The notes beneath the pieces were generated by a model, which worked only from the letters and a program-made list of their open reading frames with translations, made no database searches and was not told the origin of the DNA. Shown piece by piece: positions 34,173 to 38,000 of a stretch of 38,000 nucleotides of DNA. The first letter of the stretch is position 1, and each line of letters starts with the position of its first letter. The stretch is from Bacteroidales bacterium (lineage in GTDB: Bacteria > Bacteroidota > Bacteroidia > Bacteroidales > ML635J-15): NCBI GenBank assembly GCA_027858835.1, contig JAQIBY010000060.1, positions 1 to 38,000 on the forward strand, written 5' to 3'. A program made the position numbers and the translations under genes.

Positions 34173-35294
34173 ATGCATTTTAAAGATATTATAGGTCAAA
34201 CAACCATAAAAAACCATTTAATACACACGGTAAAAACTGGCCGGATCAGTCATGCTCAATTGTTTTTCGGTCCTCCCGGGGTTGGTAAACTTCCGTTGGC
34301 CATAGCATTTGCACAATACCTTTCATGCGAAAACCCATCTGATAATGACAGTTGCGGTGTATGCCCTTCGTGTAAAAAATTTGCGAAATTTGTTCATCCC
34401 GATCTTCATTTCGTGTTTCCCGTGATAAAAGCCGATAACAAAAAGCCGGTAAGTGACAGTTATATTGAACAATGGCGTGAGACACTGATCAACAAGCCGT
34501 ATTTTACCTTTCAGCAATGGTTAGAACAACTGGAAAGCCAAAATAAGCAGGCAAGTATCTATCGTGATGAGGCCACGGAGATCATTCGTAAACTAAGTTT
34601 GAAAACCTATGAATCAGAATTTAAAACAATGATCATCTGGTTGCCGGAAAAAATGAACAGGACAGCAGCCAACAAGTTGCTTAAGATGATTGAAGAGCCC
34701 CCTCCAAAAACTGTGTTCTTGCTAATATCCGAAGACGCAAACAGTGTTTTGCCAACGATATTTTCCCGAACCACACCTGTTAAAATTCCTGCTATAGATA
34801 CAAAAGAGCTGGCAAATTATCTATCAGAAAAATACAATATTGATCATGCAGAAGCTATGACAATCAGCCGCATGAGCCGGGGGAATTTTGCTGAAGCCAG
34901 AAATCATCTCGCTGTATCTGATGCACGGAAAGAACACCTGGATAAAATGAAGACATGGCTACCTGCGATGATAAACAAAAACATAGCGGAATGCATAGAA
35001 TGGGCTGAAAATACCGGGGCCTTAAGCCGTGAAATACAAAAAGGTTTTTTGATTTATACATTGCGGTTTTTCAGGGAAATGCTTATGATGCGTACCAAAA
35101 ACCGGAGCCTTATTTTCCTGACAGAAGAGGAAAAGGAATTTGCAGGAAAAATATCACATCACATCAGCCTGAAAAAAATCCACAATATACAGGAACAAAT
35201 AGAAACTGCACATTACCATATTGAACGTAATGGGACATCCAAAATCATTTTACTGGATTTAAGTTTCAATCTGATTCGGTTGATTCAAAAATAA
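34173..35294 (+). CDS. holB: DNA polymerase III delta' subunit
   Basis: 373-aa clamp-loader subunit. It opens with FKDIIGQ...HTVKTGRISHAQLFFGPPGVGKL; the Walker-type loop GPPGVGK is at 33-39. A four-cysteine zinc knuckle, C52, C61, C64 and C67 in the stretch ending SCGVCPSCKKF, is as in clamp-loader AAA+ proteins. Later come NKLLKMIEEPPPKTVFLLIS, the sensor-1 SRTTPVKIP region, and helical C-terminal collar sequences. It is first in the cluster holB-ricT-gldH-trmB, a combination also seen in other Bacteroidota. It has no conventional promoter match; 44 bases separate it from ricT. Confidence 0.9.
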   Translation: MHFKDIIGQTTIKNHLIHTVKTGRISHAQLFFGPPGVGKLPLAIAFAQYLSCENPSDNDSCGVCPSCKKFAKFVHPDLHFVFPVIKADNKKPVSDSYIEQWRETLINKPYFTFQQWLEQLESQNKQASIYRDEATEIIRKLSLKTYESEFKTMIIWLPEKMNRTAANKLLKMIEEPPPKTVFLLISEDANSVLPTIFSRTTPVKIPAIDTKELANYLSEKYNIDHAEAMTISRMSRGNFAEARNHLAVSDARKEHLDKMKTWLPAMINKNIAECIEWAENTGALSREIQKGFLIYTLRFFREMLMMRTKNRSLIFLTEEEKEFAGKISHHISLKKIHNIQEQIETAHYHIERNGTSKIILLDLSFNLIRLIQK

Positions 35295-35338
35295 GTATTA
35301 ACTTTGAATCATATTTGCAACCCCCAAAGTGATGTAAG

Positions 35339-36487
35339 ATGAATAAAAGCAGGGAATTAGAACACGGATGCAGGGTTTGCGAGATTGATGAAAGCGCCAA
35401 CGAATTTAATATAGCTCACGGATGTTATAAATTAGATGTTTACGATTGGTTAAATTATACTCCGCAAACACCACATCCCTTTGACATAGTAGAGATCCGG
35501 TTTAAGAACACACGAAAATCTTATTTTGAAAATGTCAATGGGTTACCCCTTCGCATAGGAGATATCCTAGCTGTGGAGGGATCACCCGGCCATGATATAG
35601 GCATTGTATCCCTTACCGGTGAACTGGTAAAAAATCAGCTGAGAAAAAAGCACATTCCTTTTGACACAGAATTCAAAAAAGTATATCGCAAAGCAAAGCC
35701 CGCTGACATAAAAAAGTGGAAGGAAGCTGTTGAATTGGAAATCCCCACCATGCTAAGAACACGTGAAATGATTAAAAACCTCGGGCTTGACATGAAACTT
35801 GGGGATGTGGAGTTTCAGGGAGATAAAACCAAGGCTATTTTTTATTACATTGCTGAGGAACGCGTTGATTTCAGGGAATTGATAAAAATCATGGCTGATG
35901 AATTCCGTATTCGTGTCGAAATGAAACAAATCGGAGCCAGGCAGGAGGCCGGCAGACTCGGTGGCATTGGCCCTTGTGGTCGTGAATTGTGTTGCACCAC
36001 ATGGTTATCAGATTTTAAATCAGCAACCACACATGCTGCCAGAACCCAGGAATTATCTCCCAACCCACAAAAACTGGCCGGACAATGTGGTAAATTGAAA
36101 TGTTGCATAAATTTTGAACTTCCTGTTTATCTGTACGAAAGAAAAAAAATCCCAAAGCAACATTTCACACTTAAAACAAAACAGGGAGATGCCAGGCACG
36201 TGAAAAATGATATTTTTAAACACCTGATGTATTATGAAATTATTATTGATAATGCACCCCTTCTTACTGCTTTGCCCATTGAAAGAGTGAAAGAAATTAT
36301 TGAACTTAACAAACAGGGAATTCTCGTTGACAACCTGCTTGACACCAAAACGATCAACACAACACAAAACATTCCCGATGAGAATGATTACACCAGTGAT
36401 CTAAATCAAGGTAATATAAACAGATTTGAAAATAAAGGAAAGCAAAAACGCAGGAAACCCAAATCGAAAAAACACAGGAAAACCTAA
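35339..36487 (+). CDS. ricT: RicT/PSP1-domain protein (YaaT-like)
   Basis: 382-aa protein with the PSP1 C-terminal domain. Members (B. subtilis YaaT/RicT) join an Fe-S complex affecting RNA processing. The domain (about 110-260) has the paired cysteine motifs GPCGRELCCTTWL (C213, C218, C219) and LAGQCGKLKCCINFE (C250, C255, C256), with EMKQIGARQEAGRLGGIG between. The C-terminus (about 345-382) is very basic, ending in KGKQKRRKPKSKKHRKT, and could bind nucleic acid. Partners RicA and RicF are not in the window. Together with holB it forms the well-conserved holB-yaaT pair. Ends 28 bases before gldH. Confidence 0.9.
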   Translation: MNKSRELEHGCRVCEIDESANEFNIAHGCYKLDVYDWLNYTPQTPHPFDIVEIRFKNTRKSYFENVNGLPLRIGDILAVEGSPGHDIGIVSLTGELVKNQLRKKHIPFDTEFKKVYRKAKPADIKKWKEAVELEIPTMLRTREMIKNLGLDMKLGDVEFQGDKTKAIFYYIAEERVDFRELIKIMADEFRIRVEMKQIGARQEAGRLGGIGPCGRELCCTTWLSDFKSATTHAARTQELSPNPQKLAGQCGKLKCCINFELPVYLYERKKIPKQHFTLKTKQGDARHVKNDIFKHLMYYEIIIDNAPLLTALPIERVKEIIELNKQGILVDNLLDTKTINTTQNIPDENDYTSDLNQGNINRFENKGKQKRRKPKSKKHRKT

Positions 36488-36515
36488 CCCCGGAAATCAG
36501 AAAAACAAGCAAAAA

Positions 36516-36995
36516 ATGATAAAACATAAACTATTGTCTTTAAGCATAATATTGTCTTTATTTCTTCTCCAGGCATGTGATAACAAGGAGGTATATAAAG
36601 AATACAAAAATATACCGGATAAAATCTGGGACCGTGATTTTCAACCTGAATTCAACGTTGATATCGAAGAACCTGAAAACACATACAACATTTATCTTCA
36701 TGTCCGTAATGCAAGTATGTATCCGTATTCCAACATTTGGATATTCGTGCATTCCACGACTCCTACAGGAAAATCTTCAACCGATACCGTAGAATGTATC
36801 CTTGCTGATAAATCCGGGGAATGGACAGGTGATGGCATGGGAGATATCTGGGATAAAAAAATTTTATGGAAACAGCATTATTCATTTCCACAGAAAGGAG
36901 AATACAGCTACCGCATGGAACAAGCAATGCGGGTTAAAAAACTGCCAGGCATCATGGATGTCGGTATCTCAGTAGCCAGCGTTGAACAAGAATAA
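36516..36995 (+). CDS. gldH: GldH-type gliding motility lipoprotein
   Basis: 159 aa from ATG 36516; a longer frame to 36426 would overlap ricT and bury the signal peptide. Lipoprotein signal MIKHKLLSLSIILSLFLLQA with the lipobox ending at Cys21 (LLQAC). Features found in GldH proteins are the repeated acidic region after the Cys (EVYKEYKNIPDKIWDRDFQP), NTYNIYLHVRNASMYPYSNIW and the GDGMGDIWDKK segment. GldH is required for gliding in Flavobacterium and is part of the wider Gld/type IX secretion apparatus, in keeping with the sorting domain on the C10 peptidase in this window. It sits 7 bases before the trmB start chosen here. Confidence 0.88.
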   Translation: MIKHKLLSLSIILSLFLLQACDNKEVYKEYKNIPDKIWDRDFQPEFNVDIEEPENTYNIYLHVRNASMYPYSNIWIFVHSTTPTGKSSTDTVECILADKSGEWTGDGMGDIWDKKILWKQHYSFPQKGEYSYRMEQAMRVKKLPGIMDVGISVASVEQE

Positions 36996-37002
36996 ATTTG
37001 CC

Positions 37003-37716
37003 GTGGGTAAGCATAAATTACAACGTTTTAAAGAAAACAAGAGTTTCCCCCATGTCATTCAGCCTCATCACCCGGAATTGTTAAACAACCAGGTAAAGAT
37101 CAAAGGCAGGTGGAACAAAACGCTGTTTAAAAATGACAATCCCCTTGTCCTTGAACTTGGCTGTGGAAAAGGCGAATATGCTGTTGGGCTGGCAAAATTA
37201 AATCAGGATAAAAATTATATCGGTGTGGACATCAAAGGTGCAAGGCTATGGCGGGGAGCCAAAGATTCACTTGAAGCCGGTATGTTGAATGTGGCATTTC
37301 TCCGCATCCGGATTGATTTTATCCAGTATTGTTTTGCCCGCAATGAAGTGGATGAAATATGGTGTCCCTTTTCTGACCCTCACCGGGGTAGGCGTAAAAG
37401 CATCACCAAACGGCTGACATCATCAAAATTTTTAAAACGCTACCAGGCCATTTTGAAAAACAACGGCATCATTCACCTGAAAACAGATGACCCTGTCATG
37501 TATGCTTATACACTGGACGTAATCAGGCATAATAAACTGCCGCTCCTGCACGATATACCCGACATATACGATGGGGACCATACTGACATTGTGCCTCCCA
37601 TAAAAACCCATTATGAATATAAATGGCTTGAAGAAAAACGCACCATCAGATATATCCGCTTTAGATTATTACAGGATATTGAACTTACAGAACCGCCTAT
37701 AGGGGACTTTTATTAA
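37003..37716 (+). CDS. trmB: tRNA (guanine-N7-)-methyltransferase
   Basis: 237 aa from GTG 37003 (reads MGKHKLQRF, a start typical of the Bacteroidota family). A TTG at 36982 is also in frame but overlaps gldH and adds seven residues. SAM-binding motif ELGCGKGEY (51-59), then YIGVDIKGAR (72-81), FSDPHRG (123-129) and KRLTSSKF (136-143), and the terminal acidic/aromatic YEYKWLEEKRTIRYIRFRL region. It methylates G46 of tRNA with SAM. The usual FPDPWPKKRH is here FSDPHRGRRK, a mild variation near the tRNA-contact loop. Confidence 0.92.
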   Translation: MGKHKLQRFKENKSFPHVIQPHHPELLNNQVKIKGRWNKTLFKNDNPLVLELGCGKGEYAVGLAKLNQDKNYIGVDIKGARLWRGAKDSLEAGMLNVAFLRIRIDFIQYCFARNEVDEIWCPFSDPHRGRRKSITKRLTSSKFLKRYQAILKNNGIIHLKTDDPVMYAYTLDVIRHNKLPLLHDIPDIYDGDHTDIVPPIKTHYEYKWLEEKRTIRYIRFRLLQDIELTEPPIGDFY

Positions 37717-37882
37717 TTCTTTCGCATCAAGATTTTCAGCGTTTTTCATAGACAATGAAAATATCACTATGGCTAATGGTTCATAATGGGACGAGATTTT
37801 CACTATGGCCTTACAGATATTTTAATCATCCCTGCAACCAAGGGGTGCGTGTTCACCGCATTAGCCATTTTTTCGTAGTGGG

Positions 37883-38000
37883 TCAAAGCATTTCCAGGGA
37901 TTGTAAATAGTGTCTGTCAATAGAGTCAGTGTTTAGTTCATAATGTTTGAGTTCGAGGCCTGCGAAGTATTTAAAACCAAGGATTTTACTTTCGTAAATG
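37883..38000 (-). CDS. 3' end of an unidentified minus-strand gene (partial)
   Basis: On the minus strand a frame without stops enters at 37999 and runs 38 codons (IYESKILGFKYFAGLELKHY through DRHYLQSLEML) before TGA at 37883-37885. Composition looks protein-like, and it carries many charged and aromatic residues. The gene continues beyond the window; no family is recognised. The gap 37717-37882 holds two copies of a TCACTATGGC motif (about 37760 and 37799) but no gene. Confidence 0.35.
   Translation of the reverse strand, partial: IYESKILGFKYFAGLELKHYELNTDSIDRHYLQSLEML

Noticed and set aside
36053-36367. 104-codon minus-strand frame opposite ricT
   Set aside because: Lies wholly within a well-supported gene and shows no motif.

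Overview
The window is AT-rich DNA from a member of the Bacteroidota, most likely a free-living Bacteroidales/Marinilabiliales-type bacterium. The evidence is a C10 peptidase with a type IX secretion C-terminal sorting domain, a GldH-type gliding lipoprotein, a two-component-propeller (Reg_prop/Y_Y_Y) sensor, a DUF5723-like outer-membrane protein, an acpP-fabF-rnc cluster followed by an IPExxxVDY-like gene, and several promoter matches to the Bacteroidota pattern (-33 TTG / -7 TAnnTTTG). No insertion sequence, CRISPR array or phage gene was recognised.

Left part (1-8.3 kb): a hairpin-rich non-coding stretch (1-413), then a short envelope-sugar operon: UDP-glucose 4-epimerase, dTDP-glucose 4,6-dehydratase, a PHP-type tyrosine phosphatase and a TM2-domain protein. 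A decayed gene remnant and a bidirectional terminator follow. On the minus strand are a secreted C10 cysteine protease and L-aspartate oxidase (nadB), with a small DUF2007-like gene divergent from nadB.

Middle part (8.3-25.9 kb): a 1230-residue membrane sensor ending in a class III nucleotide cyclase domain and an HD domain, divergent from a universal stress protein. A probable five-gene envelope operon comes next: a 921-aa anchored protein, a lipoprotein, a DUF5723-like barrel, an O-antigen-ligase-like protein fused in frame to a complete guanine deaminase, and a 3-methyladenine glycosylase. Housekeeping genes follow: purN (minus), acpP, fabF, rnc, an IPExxxVDY-like gene and an M42 peptidase.

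Surface-polymer part (25.9-33.8 kb): a flippase, a LicD-family transferase, a sulfotransferase, a nucleotidyltransferase-aminotransferase fusion, and convergently a TagD-like cytidylyltransferase fused to a Gfo/Idh/MocA oxidoreductase next to a TagB/TagF-type polyol-phosphate transferase. Together these look like a module that makes CDP-activated small alcohols or amino-alcohols and transfers them as phosphodiesters onto an exported glycan, with sulfation as a further decoration. This is the strongest candidate for an undescribed system in the window; its exact substrates cannot be read from sequence.

Right part (33.9-38 kb): a tRNA-Val(GAC) gene with its promoter and terminator, then a core cluster holB, ricT, gldH, trmB. 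Base composition rises at the tRNA and the tRNA carries one acceptor-stem mismatch, so this point may be a recombination or assembly junction. The window ends in the 3' end of an unidentified minus-strand reading frame.
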